Position numbers and translations under genes: made by a program | The notes under the pieces: model-generated | The model's input: the letters and a program-made list of their open reading frames with translations, nothing else | Told to the model about the DNA's origin: nothing | The model's database searches: none | Origin: Nepenthes gracilis | Lineage: Eukaryota; Streptophyta; Magnoliopsida; Caryophyllales; Nepenthaceae | Length of the DNA stretch: 64,000 bases | Direction: 5' to 3' | NCBI GenBank assembly: GCA_033239525.1 | Contig: BSYO01000003.1 | Span: forward strand, 2,412,001-2,476,000 | In this document: positions 23,870-36,632 of the stretch, one piece after another | How the letters are laid out: every line of letters begins with the position of its first letter | Position numbering within the stretch: position 1 is the stretch's first letter

Positions 23870-26800
23870 ATGCCTCGACCGGGTGGTGGATTCAGCGCAT
23901 CTATCCACGTCACTCCCAAGAGAGAGCTCATTCTCCACTTATACTCCCGCGCCCGGTGAGTATCAAGATGAGCACTGGGAGACGTCCAAAATTATTGGAC
24001 GAGGAGACATCTCCTTGTTGACAAACACTGGTGCCCGGCTGATTTTGAGGGACGTCCGACATGTCCCCGATATTCGCATGAATATCATTTCAGCGGGACA
24101 GCTAGACGATGATGGCTACTGCAGCGTCTTTTGTGACGGCAGTTTCAAGCTGAAGAAGGGCTCGATGGTGGTTGCTCGAGAAGTAAAGGCTTCAGGCCTT
24201 TACACTATGAACGCCCAGGCCGAGGTAGCAGAGGTGAATGCTACGGGAAATGTGGAGTCCTCGGACCTGTGGCACAAGAGACTCGGACACATGAGTGAGC
24301 ATGGCATGAGTCATCTAGCCAAGAAGGGTCTCATCCCGAAAGTGGATGGAGACAGGCGGAGGACTTGCCCTCACTGCTTGGCGGGGAAGCAGTGAAGGGT
24401 CTCCTTTTCAGGAGACGCATCTTCCAAGAAGTCCGAGGTCTTGGAACTCGTCCACACAGACGTGTGTGGGCCTCTACCGGAGAAGTCATTTAGAGGTGCA
24501 CAATATTTTGTGACCTTCATTGACGATTGTTCAAGGAAGCTGTGGGTGTTCCCGTTGAAAACCAAGGACCAGGTTGCGGGAACCTTTGAGCAGTTCCATG
24601 CGCTCGTTGAGCGAGAAACCGGAAAAGGTTAAAGGCCGTGAGGAGCGACAACGGCGGTGAGTTCATTAGAACGTTTGATGCCTATTGCAAGACTCTCGGC
24701 ATCAAACATCAGAAGACTCCACCCAAGATGCCGCAACTGAATGGCGTGGCCGAGATGATGAATCGCACCCTGATGGAAAGGGTCAGGTGCATGTTGTCCA
24801 AGGCCAGGCTTCCGGGATCTTTTTGGGCCGAGGCCTTGAAGACGACCGCCCACGTGATCAACCGGTCGCCTTGTAAGCCTCTGGATGGGGAAGTTTTAGA
24901 GCGAATTTGGACCGGAAGGGAACCAACTTACAACCATCTCAGGACTTTTAGCTGTAAAGCCTTTGTCCATGTTCCAAGAGATGAGAGAACCAAGCTTGGG
25001 CCAAATACCATACAATGTGTCTTTCTGGGCTATGGCGAGGATGAGTTTGGGTTCAGACTGTATAACCTAAAGGAAAAGAAGCTGGTACGGTCCCGAGACG
25101 TGGTTTTCGTTGAGGACGAGACCATAGAGGACTTTGGGAAAGAGTTGAAGTCTCTACCCAACACTTCCCAGACGGACAAAAGTGATAGTAATAGTGTCCG
25201 TCCTGTACGTCTTGTGTCCGACGTCAGCGGACCAAGTGTTGTTGCCAACGGGATCGGGCGATTCAGCGCCTCGGGATCGTGTTCAAGATTTAGTGCCTCA
25301 AGTGGATGAGGAGGCCCTCGTGAGACGATCGTCTGTGCCGAGACGACAAATCCATCCGCCTTCCAAAGAAGTGAGTACGTCATCCTCATTGATCTTTGGA
25401 GAACCGAGAAGATTTTTGGCGAGGCTAGCGAGGAGCTCCCAGGAAGGATAAATGGTTTGAGGCCATGGAAGAGGAAATGGCTTCACTTCATGAGAACCAT
25501 ACCTTTGAGCTAGCCAAGCTGCCTAAGGGGAAGAAGGCCCTGAAGAACAAATGGGTCTTCCGACTGAAGGCGACCGAGGACCCGAGCGCCCCGAGACACA
25601 AGGCACGACTTGTGGTCAAGGGATTTGGTCAACAAAAGCGTGTTGACTTTGGTGAAATTTTTATGCCTGTTGTGAAGATGTCCTCGATCCGTGTAGTGCT
25701 CGGACTGGCAGCAGCTTTGGACCTGGAGATTGAGCAACTGGATGTCCGGACAGCTTTTCTTCATGGAGATCTAGAGGAAGAGATCTACATGGAACAACCA
25801 GATGGTTTTGAAGTCAAAGGAAAGGAGGGACTGGTTTGTCGTTTGAAGAAGAGCTTGATAATCAAACAAGCTCCGAGACTGTGGTATCGGAAGTTTGAGT
25901 CTGTTATGGTCGGACAACGATACCATAAGACTTCTTCGGACCACTGTGTCTTTATTCAGAAGTTCTCAGAAAACGACTTTATCATCCTTCTCCTTTATGT
26001 GGATGACATGCTGGTGGTCGGACAAAATAGTGCTCAGATCATGAAGCTGAAGGAGCAACTAGGGCAGTCTTTCGCCATAAAAGACCTCGGACCGGCGAAA
26101 CAGATTTTGGGGATCAGAATTTTTCGCGACTGAGAGGGCAAGAAGCTTTGGCTGTCCCAGGAAGGCTATATTGAAAAGGTGTTTCAGAGATTCAGTATGG
26201 AAGGGTCCAAGCCTGTCAGCACTCCTTTGGCTAACCATTTTAAGTTGAGCAAACAGTAGTGTCCGTCCTCGGACACTGAGAAGGCACGCATGAGTAAGAT
26301 ACCTTACTCCTCGGCCATTGGCAGCCTTATGTACGCGGCCGTGTGTACGCGGCCGGACATTGCTCATGCGGTTGGCCTTGTGAGCAGATTCCTCTCAAAC
26401 CTAAGTATGGAGCATTGGTCAGCGGTGAAGTAAATCTTCAAATATCTTTGCGGGACCTCCAAGACGGGTTTGCAGTTTGGAAATGAAAAGCCTCAGCTGA
26501 TTGCGTACGTGGACTCAGATATGGCAGGGGACGTTGATTCTCGGAAATCAACGTCCGGATACTTGGTAAAATTTCTTAGGATGGGCGGTCTCTGGCGATC
26601 CAAGTCGTTAAGTGCGTTGCTCTCTCCACTACGGTAGCAGAGTTTATTGCCGTGACCGAGGCCTGTAAAGAGATGCTTTGGATGAAGAGGTTCGTCCAAG
26701 AGTTGGGTCTAAGGCATGAGACGTACGAGGTCCTTTGTGATAGTCAAAGTGCCATTCACTTGTATAAAAACTCCTGATTCCATTCTCGGTCAAAACATAT

Positions 26801-26972
26801 TGACGTGCGATATCATTGGGTGAGAGATGTTTTTGATGATGGGCAGCTATCAATTGGGAAGGTCCGGTCAGAAGAAAATGTCTCGGACATGTTGACCAAG
26901 ATTTTGCCAAAAGGAAAGCTAGAAGCTTGTTGTGACATTGCCGGTCTAACTAACTTCTCTCCCACTCGGTCG
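23870..26972 (+). pseudogene. copia pol (PR-IN-RT-RH), decayed
   Basis: Protease: VVDSA near 23883. GAG-pre-integrase: LWHKRLGHMSEHGM near 24270. Integrase: HTDVCG (first Asp), SDNGGEF (second Asp) and NGVAEMMNRTL (Glu). RT (25465-26133): KARLVVKGFGQQ, QLDVRTAFLHGDL and the active-site motif YVDDM, which is intact. RNase H-like tail: YVDSDMAGDVDSRKSTSGYL. The frame is broken by stops at 24393, 24627, 25307, 25449, 26131, 26258 and others, and by at least one frameshift near 26580. Domain order (integrase before RT) is diagnostic of copia. Confidence 0.9.
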
Positions 26973-26983
26973 TGAGGGGAAGT
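26973..26983 (+). other. polypurine tract of copia element
   Basis: GAGGGGAAG immediately precedes the 3' LTR, as required for plus-strand priming. Confidence 0.65.
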
Positions 26984-26984
26984 T

Positions 26985-27692
26985 TGTTGGGGTCACTCCC
27001 GAGTGGCATGATGTCCGCGGACTCCATCGAGAAGAATGGACGATGACTCCTTTGAAGCGTCATGTCCGAGCGGTTGCTCAGGACGAGAACGAGAAGCCTA
27101 GAATTGTAGGCGTTGTCTCTATCAACGTAGGCCTACAAGTGGCCGTTTTTACAGGTAGGTTGGTCACCCACTCTGATTGGATGTAGCAGCGGCTGCAACT
27201 TTCCGATGACAGGCTTGCCATCTGACACGCCAAGCATGCGCCTGCCATGGCAGGCCTAGGGCGTAGGTCTGGAGACCTACGTCCAGAAGGGTGGGCGGAC
27301 ACGCCACCTTTTGTGTATATATATAGAAGCTTGTTGCCCTTGCTGTGGTGTGCTAGAGTTGGGACATTTTGAGTTCTAAAAGCCTTGAGAGAGCTGTGAG
27401 CAAGTTTTGTTGCAAAGATAGAGTGAGATACACTTTGAGAGAGGAAGGTTATACACTTGAGATTGTTTTCTTTCGTTTGAGTTTGAGTAGCCAACACTTG
27501 TAAACAATTCTCTTATAGTACATTTCTTCGTGGTTTTCCATTTGGGCTTTTAGAAGAACTAATGCGTTAAAACTTGTGTTTCTCTTTTTTTTCTATCCTT
27601 ACTTTCTTTCTTTGGTCATCAGCCTGCTTCTGTGTCTTTATCCAAGGCTGTCTGCCTCGGTCACCGTGCAGTCCGAGTGTTTTGCGCCAACA
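26985..27692 (+). repeat. 3' LTR of copia element
   Basis: 708 bp, TGTTGGGG...CCAACA, followed by the second GAAAG target copy. Confidence 0.95.
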
Positions 27693-28562
27693 GAAAGTGT
27701 ATGTTGTTCCTGACTGTACACGCACGGACCCCGGAGATGGTTGCATTTTCTCAGTTTATTATAACCAGCCCCTTATTTCATGTACTAGTTTCTGTGATGT
27801 AAACACGGCCGTGGAAACTAACCGCCATTGCAGTGTCGTTAGTAATTTTCTGGTCCTTTCCTTTGTTAGTATTTTGATATTCTTTTGTGAATACATTTAA
27901 AGGGAAGGAGAAAAAAGGGTAAAAAATCATTAAAATCTACCAAAAAAAAAAAAAAAAAACTTGTATATACAACACCATTTTGACATTGTTTTATGTCCAC
28001 GGTTAGAAATGTGTCACTGTTAAGTGCCAATTTTTAAATTTTATATTTCAAAGCTTGAAGCAATGAAAGCATAATCCTGACTTTACGCCAATGGACATGG
28101 TTAGGGTTGGAGCACTGACAGCTATTCAATTTATTGATCGATGATGGCCAATGTAAGTAGTAGATTACTACTATCAACGATGATGATTTTGACTAAGTGA
28201 TTGCATATTTAACCGTTGTTTTAGTTAATTTTATTTCCATAGAAGTTAATAGCTCTATTTGAATAGTTATTTTACTAAAAATAATAGTTTAGAAAAATAG
28301 CTTTTTGAGTTATTTTATGGGGAGAGTCGATAGTTAATTTTTGGCGTCAATTTGCTACGAAAGCAGCAATGACTTAATTTTCTTTGCTAGGTGGGTTTTT
28401 GTGGCGTGCTGCATCAAAATCTGAAACAAAGCTCTGACGGAGATGTAGAGAGCCAAAAATTCCCATTCGAATGGCGGACGGTGGGTCCTTGAAGGTGTGA
28501 TCTCCACTTCGACGGCAACCGTGTGCCACTCTCAGTCGCGAAACCATTGACATCAGGAGAAA
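27693..28562. other. displaced 3' UTR of kelch gene, then NUP54 promoter region
   Basis: After the target duplication, sequence resumes that would have followed the kelch stop codon before the copia insertion, so about 27698-27900 is probably its old 3' UTR. A poly(A) run lies near 27941-27959. The rest up to 28562 is the upstream region and 5' leader of NUP54; I do not see an unambiguous TATA box. Confidence 0.5.
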
Positions 28563-31500
28563 ATGTTCGGAGCTTCTTCATCGGCGTTCGGAACGCCTTC
28601 GTCGACACCAGCCTTTGGCACGCCGTCTTTGACTCCGGCCTTCGGCACTCCGTCTTTGACCCCGGCCTTCGGCACTCCTTCCACCCCCACCTTCGGAACG
28701 CCTTCGTCCACGCCGGCTTTCGGAGCAACGCCGTCAACTCCTGCCTTTGGAGCGCCGTCGTCTACTCCTGCCTTCGGCACTCCTTCGACACCGTCGTTTG
28801 GGACCAGCTTCGGATCTTTCTCGACTCCATTCTCTCAAACGCCGTTGTTTCAGCAGCCGAGTACAGGCGGTTTTGGCTTCCAGACGCCGTTCGCTACTCC
28901 GCAGCAGCAAACGACGCCGTTGACTAACTTTCAGTTGACGACTCAGATGGCTCCTGTCTCTCCTCTCCCTTTCTCTCTTTCTGAACGTGACATTCAAGTA
29001 ATTTGTTCTATAATACTATTAAACCATATCCTGTCACTCATATTGCAATGCGGAAATCTTAATTTAGTTTGTGAATTTCATTCACGATGTTGTTTTTCTA
29101 TGTTTGATAGGCTATTGTTGATGCGTACAAAGATGAGCCTGGAAACCCTAAGTATGCTTTCAAGGTTTGTTTTTTACCTCATTTACCCTCCAATACTTTT
29201 TTGATATCTGGGATGCCATTTTACTGATTCGACATTTTAATTGAAAACATTATTTTCCTCTTGAATAATGCTACTTATAAAAGCACGAAGAATACTTGGC
29301 ACTGGTTATCGAATTCCTAGCTCAGGATTGATGTCTGTATTCGTTTGAGCAACTCTATTGTTAGGTACCGTAAGTATGATTCTGATGACTTGGGGTGGGG
29401 AGGCTCGTTGAATCCTTTGAATTCTTGTCAATAAGTATGAATGTTCTTATCTGTAATGAGAGAGATGTGCTCTTTGAAACCAGTAACGGTAATTGGCTTA
29501 CTATTATGGAGCTAAAGATTATTAAATATCTATTTTGGTGTGGCAGTATTTGTTGTTCAGCGTGACTGAGCCTCAATTTCGTGTCAAGCCAGTCGGTGTA
29601 GCAGATGTGAGTTCTTCCATTTGTTATTTAGCATTAGCTTCTTCATTGAGTTCTTATAAGAATTGTGCTGAATCAATCTTTTCTTGAATTTTCATTGCTG
29701 AGCTGGGATTATTGTGTGTTTGGCAGATAATGTGGTCAGAAGCTATGGGGAAACTTGAGGGAATGGATAGTTCAAATCGTGAGCGGTTGTGGCCTCAGCT
29801 CGTGCTGGGTTTCAAGGATCTGTCACAACGTTTGAAGGTACTAGGTTTCTTGGATCAGGGAATTTCATGTAAAGGCCTCTTTTTCCTCCTGCATAAAGTC
29901 CTTTGAAATTTTCAAATTATTTGACTAGTAAACTTTGCTACTTGATATGTTCATATATTATCTCTTATATGATGTAGAATCCAATACTTGTAACCCCTCC
30001 CTAATTATGTGTCTAGCATGAGAATATATATCATTCATTCATCTTTTTTCTCTAAGTCAGAGATGAATATTGAAATTGATCAATATTGAACTGTATGGGA
30101 GGATTATTTAAATGAATAGAGTAATTTTTCCTACTTAGTAGTCCTGTAATTCTTATTGAAGAAAATTAAAACTCTTAGGCGCTGTTTTTGTGAAAGAACC
30201 TTTGGGCTTGACATTGCTATACATTTCCATTCATTGATATCTCTAAATTATTTAATGTTTTGATACTGTTTTTGGGTTGTAAAAGGGATTATATATTTCA
30301 TAAATTGCAAGCATGGTGTGGTATGATAACAACTTACCACTAATCTACAATGGGTCCAACTATGTTGGATGGAGTTTGGATAAAGGAGTGTGTGTAGCTG
30401 TGGATAACTGAAAATCTAGAGTGGTTGACTACAGGTTGAAAACGGAAGCAGAGCTTAGGTTTTCAGGGTTTTCTTTGATCACCTCATATCCTCCTCTCAA
30501 GTGAAATCCTAATTGATTGTGCTTTTATTGAAACTTGTTTGACGCCAAACAATTGCTTATATGCCGGTCCGAGAGTTTTCTTGCTTCACCTAACCAAAAA
30601 TAAGATGCTTTGATTGTATCTTGTCAGTCAAAGAACTTCAATCATAGATGCCATGGGATGGGTGTTCACACCATGAACCCACCTGTGAAACATTCCTCTT
30701 TTCAGAAGAAAGAAAAGCCAAAATGGAAATAGGTAAAGGCATAAAGATCAATAACTGAATTTTGGCATAAGAGTTTGTCTTCCCAATGCTTCAACAATTT
30801 CACATATTTGATAATAAAGTATCTGAGTTCACTCTGACCAAATCTATGTGATATAAGGATAAGAAATTCCACATTAGACTTCCTATTCTCCCTCTCATTT
30901 GATGGTAAAATCCCAACTACGCCCTTTGCTGCCAACAAATAAATGTTTTTGGATTGGAGAGTAAGGAAAAGGGAATCATCATCATAAATTTCTGTTACTT
31001 GGAAATGAAAGCAGTTTATTATGTTGATTCTTGATCAACCAAAAAAATTGGGAAATGAAAGTAGATCATTAAGTTGATTCTTGATCGACCAAAAGAATTA
31101 TACTTCATATAAGGTGTCAAAATGTGCTTTCCAGGAATAAAAATACTTGACATGATGAAATAGAGGAGGTTCATCATTTTTCAAACAATAGAGTGGCCTA
31201 CTGTAAGGAGTTCCACTAGAGAAGTGGAAAAATTTTGGTTCGCATTCCAAAGTCAAGCTCTGTTGGAAGTTGCTGCAGTGTCGAAACGTATTCATTTGTG
31301 CAATGTGCATTATGTGCTTGTAGTTACTGCAATGACATTTGTTTTTTGATCCATTGTGGTGCAGCTTCAAGATGAAGTTATAGTTTCTGATGCAGAGAGG
31401 TTGCAAATGACCCAAAGCAATGTGAAGATGGTATTCTCTCTGTTTGTGTCTTGTTGGCGCATGTCTGTGTGTATGACCATGCACCTGTGTATGTCTGTGT

Positions 31501-33144
31501 GCCCAAGCATTCATCCATATGCATGCCAACCTTTTGCCTTTTATGCAGCTTCAAAGGCATTTCCAGGCTGATACACTACCTCGGATTGAAAGATTGAGAC
31601 AGAAGGAGCAAGGTCTTCAAAGGCGCTTGCTTAGGGTGGGACTCTTTTTTCCTACTACCTTTTATTATTATAAGTACTTCAATTTTTATTAATTATTTAT
31701 ATCAAGATTTTCTGGCTACAGCTTTATCGAGGAAATCATTTCTGCTCCACTACTAGACTCTGACTGCACTGCAGTCTGCTTTAAGATTTTTGCTACTTGC
31801 TCAGGTCACTGACTTATGTCTCATTGCTGCCTGTTGTGGCCACACTTCTATTCTGAAGTGTTTAGAATTGATCTACCTTCCTTACATTTGGAAAAAGAAA
31901 TCTATTTCTAAAATGAAATCAATTTTGAAAAATTGACCCTTGCAAAACGTAACTCTTGATGCCAAAAATCTTACTTCTTATTTTTTGTTCTGGATAACCC
32001 TAGCATCCTTGATTTGAAATTAGGTCATGAGAATAGTGGAAGCATTAGAGGGAAAAGGTTGTCGGTTGCCTTTGATGAAAGGGGAGGTTGAGTTGGCTGA
32101 GAAGTTGGCCACAATAATTAGACAGGTATGTATTTTTCACCATTTATATTTTTTCCATAGATTATTTGCTTCTAATGAACTGATGCATCTGCAGCTGAGA
32201 GGATCTGGAGAACTTTCAAGGAGAGTTCAGAATTTGCTCACTGTATCTCGTGTTCAGGCGAATGCCAATGGCGGTAGCATTTCAGCTTATCTTCCAAGTT
32301 CTACTAAAATACATGAGCGCAGTCTATTGGACATGCAGGAGGTAATGTTCCTCAGGTCTAAAACCCATATATTGGCCTTCCATTGTGACCTCTGTTGATG
32401 GTACCATGGATTTTACCCAGTAAACATCCTTTGTGTTGTGTGTTTGTACATCTCTGATCAAAGGGTGCTCCTGCCATACTTAATTTCATTTGTATATAAC
32501 TCAATCTTACTGAATTTTTTTCAGTTAGTGTTGAAACAATCATCAAAAGATTTTATCGTGCAGTATCTAGTTGTCTTGACTCTAAATACAAACATGTGAT
32601 CTAGTGGTTACGAGTTGAATCATGGAAATGACTTTTTACTTAATATAAAATAAGTTTGTATATAGAACCCCAACTGTGGTCTGATCCTTTTTCAAACCCA
32701 CCGGCCTGCCTTTTTCTAGAAAGAACTAGTAGGGCAGTAGGTTTCATATTGAATTAGTAACAACTTTGTTCACAAAAAAAAATATTGATGGATCCAGATC
32801 TACTCCAAATGGAAGGTAATATGTGATATTTTTCCTCAATTGATCTGTAGGGTGGAAAATATTTTTTTGCTCAGACATCGTGGATAAATATATGACAAAA
32901 TAGTGTTGAAAGTTGAGAAGTATTCTGTTTCTCAATATATCATGATTTTCTCTTCTTCTTTTTTCTGTTAAGTAAATAGATTATCATTTTCTTTCGTAGT
33001 ATTTACACATCCTTTTGCCTGTGGTAGGTCTTACAGCAACAGACGGAGGCAATTGCGAGGCTCGGGAGTGTATTGAAGAGAGATATTAGAGACATGGAGA
33101 TTATAATGGCCGAGGGAACTGAAACCATTGAAAATGTGAGTTGA
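28563..33144 (+). CDS. NUP54: nuclear pore protein NUP54, nine exons
   Basis: NUP54 is an FG nucleoporin of the central-channel NUP62 subcomplex and works in nucleocytoplasmic transport. Exons: 28563-28997, 29111-29164, 29547-29606, 29727-29837, 31365-31430, 31549-31635, 32024-32125, 32195-32341 and 33028-33144. All introns are GT-AG and every exon is a whole number of codons, giving 392 residues, close to plant NUP54. Residues 1-115 are an FG domain with repeated FGTPS/FGAPS units; [20 protein letters not shown] links it to the conserved region. [34 protein letters not shown] and [15 protein letters not shown] form the conserved alpha/beta part. [19 protein letters not shown] and the remaining C-terminus are helical, coiled-coil-like. 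The start at 28563 is the first ATG of the FG domain. No defect is seen, so the gene is probably functional. Confidence 0.95.
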
Positions 33145-34151
33145 CGAAAACCAGTGAGTCGAATTCTGCGCCATTTTCCCTTTTCAATTCTTTCAACCGA
33201 CAAATTTTCCTCCTAAATTTGTGTACTCATTCTCCACCAAATCTGAGCGATGATTCCCTGGTTTTAGGCTAAGTAGCCTCTTTTGATCTATTTCTCTATG
33301 TTGAACTTTTATGAGTTTGTCTTGGTGTTAGGTCCTTTTTGGTGGATCTAAGTAGCTATTGGGGTTTATTACTATTAGAATCATATAGTGCTGAATTGTG
33401 ACTGAGTAGCTTAGTGCACCACTTATTCATAGAATGTTAAAGATTTGTTACTTATTAAAAATGGTGGCCCAATCTGCAGAGATCTCACATTGTGAGGCCG
33501 GGTAGGTTAAGTTGTATGCAATCTTATTCTTATATTGCCCATAGGTAATTTGATAATGTAGACCGTAAATTAGTGGGATCACCCGCTCCAATTCAGGTGA
33601 ACTAACTGGTAACTGGGTTTGATTCAACTAGTTCATTGAAAAATCCAACGTTATTTAAATCCTATTTTTGGCTTTTATAATAGCTGAAATCATTATCAAT
33701 AATAAACTTTAGATGCATTTTCAGCTCAGCCTTTCAATCTGCACACCACCAAGCCCAAGGGTAGAATTAAATAGACCTTTTTGATTGGCAGACTAAAACA
33801 AACTCAGATTGCAATCTTGGTTAATTCATTGGGATACATGGACCGGAAGAAAATCAAAGAACTTTTATTTGAAAACCAAGTACCTGAATGTGGTTGATAT
33901 CGAAATATCAGTTTAAACCTCAGATATAGATAGCTTCAATAGCCAACATAAAATGGAAGTCAAGATTTATAATCCAATTATCCTGGAAATTCAAAAGTCT
34001 GTTTCTGTTCCAGACAGGGCAGACATAAATCTCTCCATCAAACCCGTCTAAGCAGAAACTGAATCACGAGTGCAAATATCACAAAATCGGACATGCTAAA
34101 CTTCAAGTCACTTACTTCAGTGACTGATTTGATTGAATCTTTCTGCCCTTT
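33145..34151. other. intergenic between convergent genes
   Basis: It holds the 3' UTR of NUP54 and, from the other side, the 3' UTR of the receptor kinase. I see no gene. Confidence 0.6.
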
Positions 34152-34792
34152 TCATGTTCCGATCCTTTCAAGATTTTCCGAGGCAGTTTTCATCCTAGGC
34201 CGGATCTCGGGATCGCCTTCTGTGCATGCTAGTGCCACATGGAAAACTGCCAGCACCTCTTTCTTGGCATGCACTTCCTGCAGCAGAAGAGGGTCTACCA
34301 TTTCTGACAAAGGGTTCTCTTCCTCGAATCCCTTTCTAACCCACTTCACGAGATCTTGGATTTCAGTAGATGTCGATGTCGTAGGAGAGGAAAGCTCGGG
34401 AGACTTTCCTGTCAACAGTTCTAACAAAACTACTCCAAATGAGTACACATCCCACTTTTGTGTGGGGCGGCTGCCAGGGATTCTGGCCTCTGGAGCTCGA
34501 TAACTGTTTGATCTTTCTGGATGAACTGAGTTGGTATAGGGTAGCGCCCCTCCCATAAAGCCACTTGAGGAAGAAGGGTTGCAGCCGGTGATGTTCATCA
34601 ACTTGTTAAGTCCGAAGTCAGAAATATGTGGTTGGAATTCGTTGTCGAGGAGGATGTTCGATGGCTTGATGTCCCCATGGATGAATTTCCTTGGGCTGCA
34701 TTCATGGAGGTAAGCTAGACCCCTAGCTGTCCCCTTGGCAATTTTTAACCTGCTAGACCAAGACAGAGGCATTGTTGGCTGCCCTGTTCTTC
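34152..34792 (-). CDS. LRR receptor-like kinase, exon 2 (kinase C-lobe)
   Basis: This exon encodes residues 523-735 of the receptor kinase whose first exon lies at 50104-51670. It starts after an AG acceptor (CCTACAG at 34793) in phase 1, completing the Gly codon split by the exon 1 donor, and reads GRTGQPTMPLSWSSRLKIAK. Landmarks are FIHGDIKPSNILLD (catalytic loop, with HGD in place of HRD), ISDFGLNKL (DFG motif), YRAPEA, and PTQKWDVYSFGVVLLELLTG. It ends ENLERIGT with the stop at 34152-34154. The frame is free of stops and conserved to the end. Confidence 0.93.
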
Positions 34793-34800
34793 CTGTAGGT

Positions 34801-35581
34801 AAAAAAGAAAAAGAATGTGTCGTCAAATATGTTAAGATCTCTGCCAAATTTAGAAATCTTTACAAAATATTTGCCTTCATTTCCAAAGGAGGTATGATTT
34901 ACACCAAACTGAAAATGTCTGGCCCACCGGTTAGGCTGCCCAAACCATTTGTGGATCAAAGATAAGGAAAAACTATGGTTTTCACCTCTTTAGCTGTCTT
35001 TAGAATATTTTTGAATAACATGACATCGATCTATATATATATGTTCTTATTCAAATATGTTAGTATGGGTAGATATATGATATGTCACGTTGATGAAAAT
35101 ATTCTAATTGTGACTGAAGAATATCTTTATCATTTCTCTTTTCAAGTGTTAGTGAGAACTAGGCTTGTCATGGCATGGATGCTTTACAAGGGTACTGGGT
35201 ACAGAACTGAAAATAAACAATTGCTAAGTCTTTGGTTTGTACTATATTGAGATTGCAAAAAAAAAAAAAAAAAAACCTTAAAGACTCTGTCTAATGTTAC
35301 AATTTAACAGAGTATACAAATTTGCCATATTGTAGTCTATGAATCATAAGTTTAAATTATAAAATTATAAGAATAAAGTTGTATATATTTGACTGTTATT
35401 AAGGTTTTTTAGTACAGAAAGTCTTGTGCACACACACACTCCTTTTTAATGCTTGAGGGGAAAAAATCATGGCAACGGGAATATATGTGAGATGCATGTT
35501 AAGCCATTTTCAGGTATAAGTGTAATATTTGTAGGTAATTATCAGTCTCAATTTGACAACAGCTACAAATTTTGAGGCATG
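34801..35581. other. intron DNA before Tat B
   Basis: AT-rich, with a 19-20 base poly(A) run near 35257-35275. No gene is seen; the short frames are unsupported. Confidence 0.5.
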
Positions 35582-35586
35582 GTTCT

Positions 35587-36538
35587 TGATAAGTACACCC
35601 ATAGTGGGCTGGTCCAAAATGGAGGAGCGGCCCAAATCTACAATGGCTCATTTATACGCCTGGACGGTTAACACCAACCGTTGACTGGACGAAAGGTAAA
35701 GTTGGATGGATAATAGGCTCATAGAAACAGTCAACATTTTTGATGACCGAAAGTGCCACAATAGACCGGCCTAAGAGCAAGTCTCACTTGAGCGAAGCCC
35801 AGTTTGGCTAACACTACTATCTGAGACCAACAATGGTCTTCTTCCCTGATTTCGCGTTCTCTTAGAAGACAATCTTACTATAATGGTCACCAGTGATTCA
35901 GCGCACGTCCCATATGGAAAGTGCTAGATTCTCCCTTCTTGCCTGCAGCAAGCCCTAACGGTTGTGAAACGCAGAAGGAACGTAATCAATCTATGGAGTC
36001 GTTACCACCGTTGAAGCTCTGCGTCAAGAAAGAAAGCAATCCCAACAGAATATAGGAATCAAGCTTTCCTGTCTAAGGCCGCCCAACATCTCAGCTATAA
36101 AAGCCCATGGAGTCTTCGCTCTAGGACGCGTTCTTTGTTTTGCTAAAAACACTCTCATAAGCTCATGTAGCGTTTTTGTAATTCTAAAAGCTCCCACTCT
36201 TACAGAACTCCAACCCTCTTTCTGTTATTACGTTCCTAACGAACACAGTGTTGAGAAACAACGCTCCTCACGAACCTCAAAAAGCTTCTTGCATCGAGAG
36301 CAAAACCTCCATCACAAACACTCTTTACCTTCTTATCGCATTCATTCCCTTTACCTTAAAGTTCGAAAGCCGATTACTGATTTAAGCGTTGGAGTGTTTT
36401 TAGTGGGAGAACCTCTCGCTGGCACTTGATCCCTCGTTTGTTGTAGTGGAGTGTACTATCCAGACTCAATGAATGGAGTCGGATTTAGACAATCAAGTTG
36501 ACTCGAACCTGTTTGAAACTTGGATCTAGGGATGCATA
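35587..36538 (+). repeat. 5' LTR of Tat B
   Basis: It begins TGATAAGTACACCC and ends near GGATGCATA, and aligns over its full length with 45576-46527 (shared GTTGACTGGAC, AACCCTAACGGTTG-like block, TCAGCTATAAAAGCCCAT). Its terminal CA has decayed to TA. Confidence 0.93.
36094..36102 (+). promoter_or_regulatory. TATA box of Tat B 5' LTR
   Basis: CTATAAAAG inside the block TCAGCTATAAAAGCCCAT, conserved in the 3' LTR at about 46078-46086. It would drive plus-strand transcription, antisense to the receptor kinase pre-mRNA. Confidence 0.65.
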
Positions 36539-36539
36539 A

Positions 36540-36559
36540 TTGACGCCGTCTGTGGAAAC
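36540..36559 (+). other. primer-binding site of Tat B
   Basis: TTGACGCCGTCTGTGGAAAC directly follows the 5' LTR and matches the corresponding site of Tat A. Confidence 0.7.
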
Positions 36560-36632
36560 GCTTACAAAAAGCCAACCACTTTTCTCAGATACCTTTCTCA
36601 ACTCACCTTCTAAGCCAGCGTCACCAATCAGA

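Larger units (their letters stand above)
22244..27692 (+). mobile_element. Ty1/copia element, full length, TNT1-94-like
   Basis: The 5449-bp element has LTRs at 22244-22952 and 26985-27692. Both start TGTTGGGGTCACTC and end GCGCCAACA, and a perfect 5-bp target duplication GAAAG flanks it (22239-22243 and 27693-27697). A Met-tRNA PBS, a purine tract, and the order gag, protease, integrase, RT, RNase H identify it as copia. It lies in the former 3' UTR of the F-box/kelch gene. All coding parts contain stops, so it cannot encode its own proteins. Confidence 0.95.

Noticed and set aside
28553..28997. minus-strand frames with PKAGVD-like repeats and an Arg-rich protein
   Set aside because: They are antisense shadows of the FG-repeat exon of NUP54, whose nine exons fit a known protein.
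35254..35275. poly(A) run as a LINE or SINE tail
   Set aside because: No coding or Pol III promoter boxes upstream and no flanking duplication.
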